NCBI GenBank assembly: GCA_002197995.1
Contig: NGZR01000005.1
Span: forward strand, 1,488,001-1,552,000
Direction of reading: 5' to 3'
DNA: 64,000 nucleotides
Source of the DNA: Gaeumannomyces sp. JS-464
Lineage: Eukaryota > Ascomycota > Sordariomycetes > Magnaporthales > Magnaporthaceae
In this document: piece after piece, positions 23,101 to 34,879 of the stretch
How the letters are laid out: every line of letters begins with the position of its first letter
How positions within the stretch are numbered: the stretch's first letter is position 1
Notes under the pieces: model-generated
Database searches by the model: none
Told to the model about the DNA's origin: nothing
The model's input: the letters and a program-made list of their open reading frames with translations, nothing else
Made by a program: the position numbers and the translations under genes

Positions 23101-24820
23101 CCCCGGTGGATGCGGCCCACAACTTGCCCAGCAAGGTCATGGCTTCGGCTCTGACTGTGGACTTGCGGTCACGGATTCGGTCGCCCAAGTTGCCGAGCAC
23201 TGAGCCCTCCTTGGTGACGCTCCCATCCGGCGCGAGCTTCGTGATGACCTCACGGAAGCTGAAGCATTCGACGGCCCTGATGGCGGCCAGACGCACCCTG
23301 TCATCGCTGTCCCCGATTTTCTCCGCCAGCCCCTTGACCAGCACCGACTCCTCGTCTCGGCTAAGACCAACCCCTCCAGCCGAGGTCGAGAGGATATAAC
23401 CAACTGCGGTTGTCCAAGCGGCGCGGACTGCGGGGCTCTTGTCGTTCTTCCTGTTGACAAAGTTGTGGAATACTGAGGGGTGCGTCTGCGCAAACGACTG
23501 GGGGGATAAGGGAGCGGTCAAGACGTTTGCCGGAGGCGTCGAGTCGGACTCGTCCACGTCCGCCAGCGTAGGAGGCGGATATGCTGCAGGGTCGATAATG
23601 GGAGGGGGCGGCGGCCCGGCTGCGCCTATGCCTGAAATCATATCTCCCAGAGTCTCAGTCGCCAGCTGGCGCAGGTGAAGGTTCTCAGCATTCAGCTCCG
23701 CGTCGACCTGAGCTATGACGTTGGGGAGAATCAACGGGCACGCCCTCCACAACTCCCTGAGGAGCTGGTGGGCTTTCCTCAGCTCCTTAAGGTCAGACTC
23801 TGACGGGCCGCTGGCCGCCTCCTCCTCCTCAGACTCATCGCCACCCTTGTGACCATTGGACCTTCCGCCAAGATTGGTCACGTCCATGATTACGTCGCCA
23901 AAGTATTGGGCTACAAAGCGCGCCATCTTGTCTGGACAGCTGTTGCACACTTGCTTCGCCATCTGGTAGGCCTCAGGCTCGGTCTTGAGCAGAAGAGTGG
24001 ATTGGCCCTCGTCTACCCCGGACCGGTCCTTGGCGCCACCCGGGGCCGCAGCTCGCAGAAACTGCGCCATGATGACATCGACGACCTTCCCCGGCAGGCC
24101 TGTACCCTCATCGATAACGGTCACGAGCACGTCCACCATGTGAAGCTCCACATCCTTCGATATCCGCTCCCCAGAGGCGGACTTGGGGCCTGAGACGGCG
24201 TCGAAAAAGGTGGAGAAAAGGTGCAGGAGCAGGGCCTCGTTGTTGTCGATGTCGTTGAGCAGAACGATGCTCTGGACCTCTGCGAGCGAGCTGAGAACAT
24301 ACTTGTGCTGGGTATTGTACGTGTGGCTCGGGTCCTGGAGCGCGGGGAATATGGACGTGATAAAAAGGTTGAAGACATCCTGGGATCATGTATCCGGTCA
24401 GCATCACGGAAGAATCAGCCGTGAGGACGGCACCGGGCTAAGTTGCGCAAGGCAGATCCGGATTATTTCTACCTTGAGCTGAGCGGGCGTGAAGGGCGCG
24501 TTCGGTGCGCAAACCCTGAGAACGTCGACGAGGCAGCACGCGACAAAGGCCTTGACACCCTTGTCCTTGTGGGTGAGCAGGTTGTGGGAGACGAGGTCCT
24601 TGGCGACCTTGGTCAGAGAATCCTTGTCCGTCGTCTCCTGCTCCAGCTCGGACAACTCCTTGGAAAGCGCGTCGAGCCGGCGGTGCAGCTCGCCGGTCTG
24701 GATGGGCTTCCCGGCCCTCCAGGTCAAGGGCTGATCGAACTTGAGGCTGACAAGTCCCTCTTCGGGTTCCGACTCCTCCTCGGCAGCGGCAGCCGCCGCA
24801 CTTCGGCGCGTTGGTGCCAT
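20146..24820 (-). CDS. PDS5: Sister-chromatid cohesion factor Pds5 (Spo76/BimD)
   Basis: HEAT-repeat protein that binds cohesin and regulates its loading, release and acetylation on chromosomes. Exons 24820-24473, 24379-20954 and 20874-20146, with introns of 93 and 79 bp, give 1500 residues. The N-terminus has LKFDQPLTWRAGKPIQTGEL and LLTHKDKGVKAFVACCLVDV. The repeats follow, including DVFNLFITSIFPALQDPSHT, RAYSLIKYAT-like stretches (RRSYSLIKYATSRESDFKTV) and VARRFIEKLQK-type helices (VRRRFIEKLQKYLALGKLRA). After RSIDRKKKRKHDD the C-terminal 240 residues are a charged Lys/Ser/Glu tail with an acidic block and basic patches, typical for Pds5 and probably a DNA- or chromatin-binding tail. The frame is intact throughout. 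Length and order match the fungal family. Confidence 0.94.
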
Positions 24821-27464
24821 GATTGCGACAGTGCCCGTTTGTGTTCGGATGTGCTGGAAGCAGAGTACTGCTCTGGCCGGGGGCGGGGCAATCTCCGAGG
24901 CGCAAAGGGGAGGGGGGACGCGCTCGCGACGAGGGGACGGACCAGGGCCAAGAAATTGAGGTCTGGGAGGGCGCCGTCATTCAGGATGCAAGTCGCGTGC
25001 GGCGCGTGGTTCTTGATCAATGGGAAAAATCGTCCAATGCGCAGAACAGGCTGGGCTGGCGAGAAAACATGGGCAAATGCAGGCGAAAGCGGTCATGCAG
25101 CGATGGATCGAAACGAAGGCTGGCCGTCGCGGGAAAATGGAGGTTGATGATCAGACTACGGATTTATTTTGGGCGGTGATCGCTGCGGTACGCGACTTGT
25201 GCCCAGGATTGATCCAACGTGACAGACTGCAGTAGCAGCTGCCTCCTAGTCAATGCGTAGCGCCGTCCCTCAAGTATGGCCTGCGTTGGCCCCGCTGATT
25301 TGAGCCCGCCAATTGCCCACTTCCGCGACCGCGCGCTCCCCCCAATTGGGACAAACTGGCGTGGCCTGTGCTCTAGCTTCATCCTGGCCTAGGCCTGTTC
25401 GGGCAAGTAGCTCTACTTAGCGCCTTGCATTTCCACACCATATTTGGATGCCATGGGTTGTTCCTCGACCGCGACCCACCTTCCCTATTGGGATTCTGCT
25501 CTCAACCGCACCCCTTGGAGCCGCATCGGAGCCGTGGTCTGAACTTTCGAACGACAACGAACGCTCTAGCCTGGCTGGTCGGCGCAAACCAGCATGGTCC
25601 AGCAAACCCCGTGATGCTCTGGTGGTATATATGAGACAGGCACGGTCAATCCTCCGCTCCTCATCCAGCAGACGAGTTGCCGCTCGAGTGCGGACTACCT
25701 CTGGCGGCAAAAGCTGGTTGCTTCATGGATTGGACATGAAAGCACAACCAGAGTCAGTGCTGGTGATGCCATCGATTGATTTCACTTTTACCTCTAGTTG
25801 TCTGTACTATCCACGCTGGATAGAACCAGGCTTCTGTCTTCCTCTCCTTGCAACTGGCGAGATGAGATGGTTGTATCGCTCCCTTTCATTTTTAGCAACA
25901 CCACAAATCGTGCACTATCTCGCCTCTGGCCCCAGGGGCTCGTCGATAAGTCGTGTTTCCTATCTTTGTGGGCGACTACAAGGTAGCCGCTGATCTGCGG
26001 GGGCACTTCACTGGTAGATCATCTGCTTGGCAGACAGCAGGTCCAGAGCCGAGCTATATCTCCAGGCGGTGATATCACGTTCGCGGCCTTCGTTCAGACT
26101 CCGTTCCTCGGATATCTGCCTCTTTACTCATACAACGGGCACCTTAAATTGGTCTTCACTGCCTTCTCGGTCTCGGGCGGATGGTTACACCCCAGACTCT
26201 ACGGTGGTCCATGGTGCTTGGCTCGTATCCCCTCCCGGCTCCCCCTGGCTCGGGCAATCTGCTTAATATCACAAACCTTCCATCTTTATACACCATGCCA
26301 GTCCCTTGTTTGCTCTGCTGCTGTAGTCCCATGGCGCCAGACCCACCGGTGTGCCAGTGCCTCGGGTGTCGTTCCCGTCCGAAGTCGACTGCTCGTGAAG
26401 TGAGCCGGATGTGATTCAGGGGTGACGAGCAGCACCGCTCAGCTGCCCCCTTCCTCCCCGACCGCGTCAACCTCTTCCACGCATGCGGCCCCAACCCTAC
26501 CCCTCCTTCTTATTGGGCCTCCTCGAAAAATTTGCGGCTTTGCTCCAGCAACGGCCGTGGTTTCTCGAGCCCTGGGTGATTTCCCCCCGCACCCACCAAT
26601 ATTTATGCCAAGCACGCGTCTGCCTCCCCAGACCTGGACTTCCCCACCGACACGACATCACCACCAAGTCGAGTTCCTCGATCGTGACCCCGATCATCCC
26701 TAAGCATCGCGGAAACGCAAAGCACGCAGATCCCGTTACAGCTTCTCGCTGTTGACATCGCCTCGGCTATCTGTTCCTTTCCGTGAGCTTTTGATCACAC
26801 ACTCGTTACAAATCCCTAGGTAAGTTCCACGAGCCACCGTCGACTACTTCCGGCCGCCCTCTCTTCCCCTCTACCTTTACTCCAACCTCTTCTCTTCGTG
26901 CTCTATCATCATCATCGCCATCTCCTCACTTGGAAGGACGCCGCTCAAGTCGAGCTCCGTGTCCTGCTCCCGCACGCAAGCAATCCTCACTCGGCCGGGT
27001 TACACCCAGGTATCACCACCTTGCCGTCTGTTGCCGGCTTGTTTCCATCACCTCCACCAAAGACGCTCCATCTCCTCATCCCACCACTGCGAATCAACAC
27101 AAGGTATTGGTAGTCGGCACGTCGCACGGCCTGGAATCTGTCGTTACCTTGCCCTGCCTTTCATTACCGGTCCGTCGCACCGCACCGTACCTGTTTCGCC
27201 CCAAATTTTCTACTTGCGGCCACGGTATCCTACCATAATCAATCTCCCACCCGCCCAGGCATCTTCCCACCCACTAAATCCACGACACCCTCCTCCCCGT
27301 TGCGTCAAGGGAAGATCGACATTCATTGAGGCCCGACCCAGCACACTCGTTCGCCCCTCTTCCACTTTATCAGAAAGCAGTCTGCTCGTTATCCTAACCT
27401 CGAGCTCGCCCCATTTGCAGCAGTCACTCGTTTCTCACATTCGTTCCCAACAAAAGTCGTCAGA
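24821..27464. other. Long divergent intergenic region PDS5 / surface protein
   Basis: 2.6 kb between divergent starts. The part next to 27465 is rich in C and T and probably is a long 5' leader; a GTAAGT donor at 26820 and a TTTGCAG acceptor ending at 27420 could bound a 600-bp leader intron. The rest shows only frames without domains. No RNA gene or transposon was recognised. Confidence 0.4.
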
Positions 27465-28997
27465 ATGTCTTCTGCCGTAAACGACCCCAATATGGCGGCC
27501 CGCGAGGATGGCACCAAGGGCGCGCCTATCATGGATCAGAAGCTCGAGCATCCTACGGCTGCTGCCCATGCCGCCGCTGTCAAGCGTGGCCACAACCTGA
27601 AGCGTCTTCTTGCTGTTCTCGGAGGCATAATCTTCCTCGCCGCTATTGCTGGCATCATCGCCCTCGGCGTCAAGATGGACCAGAGTAAGTATCCACTGGT
27701 GAAGATATCAGCAACCCTCCCCTTGCGACCACATTTGTTCTAATCACCGTGATCAAACAGGCGAGAAGAAGTACCATGCCCTCTCGGAGAAATACAGCAG
27801 CGTCCTGAGCCAGGCTCAGGCTGTCCGTCCGACCCGCATGATTCCTCGCCATGATACTGCTATGGCTGCCATGGAGGGTGATATGTCTTCCACTGCCGGC
27901 GTTTTCGGAGTCGAGTAAGTTTCCTCACAATTTTTTTCTTCATTTCTATCCATAGACCGCCAGGCCCCATCTTGTGTACGACACTGCGCTAACCTCACCT
28001 CTAGGGTCAACACCGTCATGGTCACAGTGGACCTCTCTACAACTGTGACCGTGGCTCATTCGGCCTTCACTACCGAGACTGCCGAGGCGCACCCTGATCT
28101 GGTCACGCTCACCACCAGCGAGACTGATGATGTGGTCACGCTCACCAACACTGACAACTGGGACATGCCTACCGCGTCTCCCTGGATTGACCCGGCCGAG
28201 ACTTTCACCGAGGACTGGGAGACCACCACCGCTACCGTGACCACCAGCGCCCCGGCCGAGACCGCCTTCACCAGCGTCTACCAGAGCACCACGTCGGCCG
28301 TCTCGGAGGGCTCGGTCTCCCTGGCCCCCTACCCGGCTCAGTCCAGCAAGTCCACAGTTCATGAAACGACGTCAGCCGTCACGACTATCCACATGACCAC
28401 ATCTGCCACGGTGGTCGTGCACGAGAGCTCGTCCAGCGCGTCCATGGTCCACGAGACGTCCTCGGCCGCGGCCCTTTCCGGCTCTGCCTGCGCCTGCACT
28501 CCTTACACCGAGACCGTCTGGGTCCCTTACACTGAGACCGTCGACAACACCTACACCCAGACCGTCTACGTGTCGCTGACTACCGCCCACACTACAATCG
28601 AGGAGGGCACCGTCGCCGTGACCCAGACCGTCCCGACCGAGACTGTCTCCCTGGCCCAGCCCTACTCCTTCTCCAGCGAGACCACGACCGTGACCGTCTC
28701 CGCCCCCGTCTCCGAGACCAGCACCGTCCTGCCCGTCTCCCACGACCTGCCGCCCCTGGCCACCGCCACCTGGCACGGCGCGACCACAGTCAGCCACGTG
28801 CAGCAGCCCAGCGCCGTTAGCAGCAGCAGCAGCAGCACTCACAGCCACAGCCACGCTTCAACCTCGACGCGCACCAGCACAGACACCACCATGACCTCGA
28901 CCCGCATCTTCACCTTCACCGTCGGCACCGACAGCCACGTCACGACCGTGACCCTGCCCCCGCTCGCCACGGCGCCGCCGCCGCGCAACAACGCCTC

Positions 28998-29035
<38 letters not shown>

Positions 29036-29357
29036 CCGCCGCGTCCGCCCACAACACGGTCCCCTACTTCCTCAACGGCACCTCCACCGCAAAGACCTCG
29101 ACCGTGACCGTCGTCCGCGGCACCGCCACCGGCGTCCTCGCCGTCGCCGGCGGCGGCCGCAGCACCCCGGCCTTTGGCTCCCCATCTCCCTGACCGCCCC
29201 GGGCCCCAAGACCAGCATCGTCACCAGCGGCGCCGGCGCGGCAGCAGCCGGCGGTAGCAAGATTCAAGGCCGCGGGAACGGCGGCGGCGGCGGCAGCGGA
29301 ACCCCCGTCATGGGCTGCGTCGTCATGCTGGTCGCGCTTGTCCTGGTTGTGGTCTAA
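27465..29357 (+). CDS. Ser/Thr-rich mucin-like membrane protein of unknown function
   Basis: Exons 27465-27684, 27761-27914 and 28005-29357 (introns 76 and 90 bp). A 46-residue basic cytosolic N-terminus is followed by one hydrophobic helix (LLAVLGGIIFLAAIAGIIAL, about residues 48-67) with no cleavable signal before it. The outside part is over 400 residues of Thr/Ser/Val, with paired Y-T-E-T-V repeats around a CAC motif, His/Ser stretches and a poly-Ser run encoded by AGC repeats (28999-29033). The stop at 29193 is caused by a one-base shift; reading on in the next frame gives a Gly-rich segment and a final hydrophobic tail (VMGCVVMLVALVLVVV) ending with TAA at 29357. One missing base near 29170-29190 would restore about 575 residues. 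The tail could be a second anchor or a GPI-type signal. Probably a heavily O-glycosylated wall or sensor protein; function not assigned. Confidence 0.75.
28999..29033. repeat. AGC microsatellite coding poly-Ser
   Basis: An almost pure (AGC)n run inside the Ser/Thr-rich gene, translated as about a dozen serines. Slippage could change its length between strains. Confidence 0.8.
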
Positions 29358-30551
29358 AGGCGAAACAAAGCATCACCATCACCATTTCTCACTTTGTTGT
29401 TTCCCATTGGGGGCTGCATTAGAATCACCACTCTGGTTTTCCTGGGTACACAATGTCGACCACGGGCTCCTCTTCTCTTGTTGGCAGCATGTGGTTTTTT
29501 TATGTGTCGGGTCTCTAAAGGTTTCTTGATGCTGCGAGGGGTATGGTTACAGGTGATGATACCGGGCCTGGTTTTCCTCTTGGGAGTCTCCAAACAAGGA
29601 GGGGATGTTCTCTCTAGAACTCCATCATCTCGTGGGAGAAAGTCTTGGGAGAATTCGAATCATTGAGACGCTGCATGGAAGTCCAGGCGCCCAAATCTCT
29701 CCTGAGCTTCACTAATCAAATTCCAGCCCGGTTCTACTTCATTCACCTTTCTTTCCCTCTTTTTTTCCTGTCACGGCGTTTTTTCTTCTTCTTCTTTCAC
29801 CTGACAATGCACTGGGTACACAGGATTTCGGAAAAGGTGTGTTGACACTAGCACGGATGGCATGGAAATGGAAGGGTTTTGTCTGATTTAATCGGGCTGT
29901 CGGCCTTGTTGGACTTCTTTACACACCCAGGATTTGTGCGTTGGTTCTGTCGATATATACCCTGTACTGATACTACGCTTTTTATTTCTCGTGGAAGAAC
30001 TTGGCTTCACTGCCGGACACACGGCTTGGGTTGCAGGGGCTTCTTTCAATTCTAGGGACACGGTTTTTGGGAGGCTTTTGAGAAAATAGGGGAAGTGGCG
30101 TCAAGACTAGGTAGATACACCTAGGCTAAATCAAGAAACACTTCTTCACAAGATCTGTAGCTGGCTGCGACGAAAGGTTAGTCGATGTGCAAAGTGTCAT
30201 GGGATGAGCCAAAAGGGGTCAAAAAACACCGAGTGTTTTCATATTGCAACGGTTTGGTCGTGAAATATCGTTTGATAAAAGCTATCATCTGCACAATGCA
30301 GCCCCAAGTGTGACAAAAACACCAAAACTCAGTATAATCAGACCTTTTAACTCCGTGAACCATCCATTGCTCCCTAGGCTGATCGCCACGAAACGAGCCC
30401 GACGCCTCATAATCAAGATATTCGTAGTCCGTACAACTTGCTCTGGCCGATGTCTCCGACGCTCAAGCGACGAAACGAGATAAGAAAAAAGGACAAGTAT
30501 TAATAGATCAAGATGAAAAGCAGAAATGAAATGAACCCTCCAAATCCATTC
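29358..30551. other. Convergent intergenic region
   Basis: 1.2 kb between the surface-protein stop (+) and the CEG1 stop (-). AT-richer, with T-rich tracts near 29760-29800. No gene or RNA was recognised. Confidence 0.4.
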
Positions 30552-31866
30552 CTACCGCCGCATAGCCCTCTGCGCAGCCTCCCTCTCCTTCCACGCCCGC
30601 TTGATGCTGTCGTGCGCGTCAATCAGCTCCTGCTCCGAGACGCCGTCGTCGATGCTGTCGAGGACCTTTGCCACGGTGCTAACGTGGTTGGCCTCGGGCT
30701 TGTCGTCGCGGAACCGGTGCAGGCGCCAGCGGCCCTCGTCGTCCTTGAAGCACTCGACGACGCGGTCGTTGAGCGGGTCGCCCAGGCCCTTGAGCGTCTC
30801 CCACTCGTCGGGCGTCACGTGCAGCGACCCGTACCGCTCCGGCGGCTGGTTGTTGCCCCGGTGCGCCGTCAGCTCGACGTTCTGTGGCACCGAGTCGTAG
30901 TCGTAGTACGGCTCGCCCGTGTCCTCGTCGCGCGCCGTCGCGAACTGCAGCGACATGCGGAAGTCGATCGTGTTCTCGTGCGGGGGCTTCCACTTGAGGA
31001 TGTGCCGGTCCGTGCCAAAGACGTAGCCGCTGGTGCGGCACGTGAAGATGAGCCCGTCGTTGCCGTGCCGCAGCTTGGGGATCTGCTGGAACAGCACGGG
31101 CACGCCGTAGCTGAACTCCATCTTCTTGGGCTCGACCAGGAACGCCAGGAACGGCACCTCGGTCGGGTGCATGCGCAGCAGGGCGCGGTACGGCTTGTCG
31201 ACGCGCTCCTGGTAGTAGGCGAGCCGCTTGTCGAGCGTGCGCTCCATCAGGCGCGTGCGGCCCAGCACCAGGCAGTCGAAGACGAGGAAGCGCGGCGTCA
31301 GCGAGCCGTCGACCTCGCGGTCCATGACCAGCTCGCCGTCAAACACCGAGTCGGTGTGGAACGACTTGGGGTCCTGCTCCGAGAGCGGGAAGTGTAGCCC
31401 AAACCGCTTGACGTGCCAGTACTGGTTCTTGCGGTCGATCAGGTAGTGGCACTCTTCGCCCTGGTCGTCGACCGTGGCCCAGAGGAGGTAGCGGCATCCG
31501 TCCGACTTTTCGCACACGAAGTAGCTGTTGTTTTGTATCACGGCGTCAGTATCATCACCCGAGCCTGGGAAGCAGCCCCGGAAAGGGTATGTGGCAAACG
31601 CACTCTTCTCTGCGCAGCTCGTCCAGGCTCCTCCTCGCAAAGCTGACGGGCTGCGCGCCCAGGAAGCCATGCCTGTTAGGACAGCCCAGGAGCGCGGCAA
31701 AATCCCTGCGCAGCTGCTCGGACGAGCGCGAGTCGTTCCTCATGTGTGGCTCCGGGCCCCAGTACCTGGTCGGCGCGTCGACATTCTGTCCGGGCTGGTA
31801 GATGTCATCGATCCGGTACTGGACCTCGGCGTCCGGTGGATGACCCATGGGTTGGCCGTCCTCCAT
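30552..31866 (-). CDS. CEG1: mRNA guanylyltransferase (capping enzyme alpha subunit)
   Basis: Transfers GMP from GTP to the 5' end of new mRNA in the nucleus, forming the cap with the separate fungal RNA triphosphatase. Exon 1 (31866-31604) encodes the N-terminus with QPVSFARRSLDELRREE; a 79-bp intron (31525-31603, GTGCGT..CAACAG) follows; exon 2 (31524-30552) carries the enzyme. The nucleotidyltransferase motifs are visible: motif I CEKSDGCRYLL with the GMP-accepting lysine, DGELVMDREVDG (motif III), GNDGLIFTCRTSGYVFG (motif IV) and ILKWKPPHENTIDF (motif V). The OB-fold domain follows, ending in WKEREAAQRAMRR. The 411-residue product fits the fungal family. No frameshift. Confidence 0.95.
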
Positions 31867-32625
31867 TCTCGTGGTGGCCTTTGTTTCCTAATGGCGAGTT
31901 CCGTCTCCCAGCTTCCGTCTCTCCTCAAGGACCAGCCGCTTGGGTCGTTTGCTGATTCGTCTCGGCGATCGAGGCCGGGAGGCGTCGCGTTTGCGCCGGC
32001 TCGTGGAAATCACCGTCGACGGGACCAGTGTGCGTATGTTCTGGAAGAAACTGATTCTAGAGAGAGGTTCGAGCCAACGAGGTCACAGAGCGCCGGAAGG
32101 GATTGTGGGATGAATGGGAAAGAGCGGTGCGGTCGATGTGTTCGGAGGGCTGCATTCAGAGTGTCGCATTCCAGGAGCGGCGCGCTCTGTGTTCCATTGT
32201 CGCCGCCCTCCGCGACGGTCGGTCCCCTGAAATTCTTCTATCTTATCACTAAAAGTCTCCACTTTCCGGGTTCATGGCTCAGCTCCCTGAGCCGGCGCCC
32301 CAACCATCATCACGCCGCCCAGATGGGTGACGAAAGAATCACTACGGTAAACAAGGGTATGAGGGCAGGTTCAGGTCTGGCACAACTGCAACAAGATAGG
32401 TAGGTAGTCACCCATCAAACAACTGAGACCTATAGCGACAGTCGATATAGTGTGCGTCCTATTCGGCGATTTGCTAAGCTCTCGCTGCCCATCGCGAAGC
32501 GCAACATCCCGCGCATTAAGAATTATTTGGCATAATCGTTCTCCAATAATTGAGCGAGGGTTTTTGTTTTTCCAGACACAGACCAAGCAAACAAAACACT
32601 TTGATACCGCCGCTAGCGCGCGCCG
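31867..32625. other. Intergenic region SNX41 3' end / CEG1 promoter
   Basis: Roughly 760 bp. Holds the CEG1 promoter and the 3' flank of SNX41, both minus strand. A short TAGG-type repeat lies at 32395-32408. Confidence 0.4.
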
Positions 32626-34879
32626 TTACGACTCGTCGATCTTGTTGATCTCCGTCTTTGCCTCCTCCCACGTCTCCTTGTTCTTCTTGGCCCATTCGAT
32701 CTGGGACCTGGCATACGCAAGCTACAAGTGCGTTCGCTGGTTAGCAGGGATCGACCTGGAGCGGGCTGGAACCATGAATATCTTACCATGTAACGCTTGA
32801 GGTCGTCCTCCTTCTCCCGCTGGAACCTCTTCATATCCTTGAGCACGCTCGCACTCGCGTCCTCAACATCCTTGGCCACAGCCACCTGCGCCTGCTCCAG
32901 CTGACTGATGGACTCCCGAGTCTTCCCAATCGTCTGTTGCCGTGTCCGCTCCGGATCGTGGTCTACAACCCCTGGACTGCGTGCCTGATCGGGCCGAAGA
33001 TTTTGTTGGTAATGGAATTGCCGCTTGGAACCTTCCTATGGCTCGGGCTATTACCACCACCGCCGCCGCCGCCACTACCCCGCTCTGGCGCTCCGATTTT
33101 AGCGGACGGCGCCGAGGAGATATCGCCGTGAGTGGGCGGGAAGTCAGAGTCAATCGAAGCAGTGTCGTCGACGCTGCCGTCGCGCCGGTGTTGCTTTGAT
33201 GGCGGCGATGATGCCGACGCATCCCTCGTGCTGGTCGATCTCCTTGGCTGGATTGTCTGGCTACCACTCAGGTACTGGTCGATCCGGCGCGCCTCAGCCT
33301 CACTCCGCTCCAGTTGGTCCAGAAGCGCCCTCTTTTTGGCTAGTTCGTCGTTGGTCATCTCTTGCTGCACGCGCTTCAAGATCCGGTAGCGAAGAACACT
33401 CCGCACGACACCCGCGAACTGCGCATTCTCCCGCATCGGTTCGGCGAAGCTCGCGCCTAGAGAGCTGGACAACTCCTCTGTCGCGATATATGACGAATCG
33501 GCTGCCTGGCCTACCCTCTCAATGGCCGGGCCCAGTGATGGAGCTTGTTCTGAGAGAGCAAATGCGTTGTACCTCGCGCCCAGCTCCGAGAGGTCAGACG
33601 CGAGAGACGAGAGATGATTCAGTGTCCGCCGGTTGACCTTCTCCATGGGCCCCGCCAGTAGCTGCTCGAGCTCCTTGATGGACGCCTCAAATGAGTTGAA
33701 GTAGGGGTCTAGGTCCTGCTCGCTCAGTTTGCTAGCATCAGGGGGGAACCGAAGCTGACCGGCCGATGCGTTCGCAACATGTTCAGGATGCGCGCCGTTA
33801 GAGTTGACCTTCAGTTTGGCCGAGCTTGAGGGAACAGGGAGATAACTGTGGGCGGCGCTGGGGTTGGGTGTATTCAGGGGTGGCGCCTTGAGAATAGACT
33901 TGGGTATTGATGCAACCGGGTGCGAATGAAGGACCTCGTTCTGTTGGTTCGTCGGCCGTCAGTAGTCGCGCATACAAGACCAGCAACCGCTCAACATCCG
34001 ACAGCAGATCAGCTCACCCAGCTAGCATTAGGATCCAGGAACCTCCACCAAACGCCATCGGTCCGAACTTGCTCCATACGGCGACAACGGTTAAGAAACA
34101 CGGCCAACATTCGCTTGCGCAGGTCGATGATCTGCTGGTCCTGCTTCGCGTTGGTGGGGTTGGCGGCGTAGTCGGCCATCGTGTGCTTCTCGGGAATAGG
34201 AGGTATAATGAGAGTGGGATGAAGCCGTGTGAGAGCATCCCTGAGAGATGCAAATTCGGAATACCGCCTCCTAACATCAAGGTCCTGCAAATAGAGGCAT
34301 TAGCTTCGGCAGAGTTCTCGTGCCGGATCTAGTAGCCGGTGATCCGAGGGACGTACTCCGGTCCGGATGGTGTAGACTATATATCTACCGCGCTCTCGAG
34401 ACTCTTCCCAGCGTCGGTAATGAGGATCGGGAGCTCCGGGTTCTCGTAGAGATCTGTTCGACACGACTGTCGTAGCCGCCTGGCTTCCTCCTAGGCACTA
34501 GCTCGCCTCGGCCATGGGCGTAGTCATCGTCGCTATCGCCATCGTCGCTATGGCCGACGCAGCGCCAAAGCCGGCTCCTGAGGGCGCATCGTCGCCAGCA
34601 GAGGACGGCGTATGGGGTTGGTCGAAGCGCGGATCTAACACGTCCCAGTCGTCGGCGACGTCGTCGTCAGCATGTGGGTCATGAGGGTTACAAGGAGGAG
34701 ACAGCGGGATGTCGGTAAACATATTGGCTGTGCCCCAGAGGCGCTGCAGATAGAGAAGCGGCGGTCATGGACTCACAGTCGCGCGTAGACGGCGAGGATG
34801 GATTGATAGAGGACGAAGTAAAGGAGTCCCGCCGGTCAAAGCTATTGCCGTAGGGGTTGTTGTCCTCGTCGTTCCACAT
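32626..34879 (-). CDS. SNX41: Sorting nexin Snx41/Atg20-type (frameshifted in this sequence)
   Basis: PX-BAR protein that binds phosphatidylinositol-3-phosphate on endosomes and recycles cargo to the Golgi; family members also act in selective autophagy. Five exons: 34879-34777, 34727-34357, 34284-34018, 33940-32787 and 32721-32626; introns 49, 72, 77 and 65 bp. It starts MWNDEDNNPYGNSFDRRDSF, as in Neurospora-type Snx41. The PX domain has LDVRRRYSEFASLRDAL, HPTLIIPPIPEKHTMADYAA and RKRMLAVFLNRC. The BAR part includes PYFNSFEASIKELEQLLAGP, SYIATEELSSSLGASFAEP and the C-terminal SQIEWAKKNKETWEEAKTEI. Exon 2 lacks single bases near 34460 (CC) and 34395 (GG) plus one further upstream, and exon 4 lacks one in a C run at 32969-32972. 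Adding four bases gives 664 residues. The clean pattern argues for sequencing errors. Confidence 0.88.
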
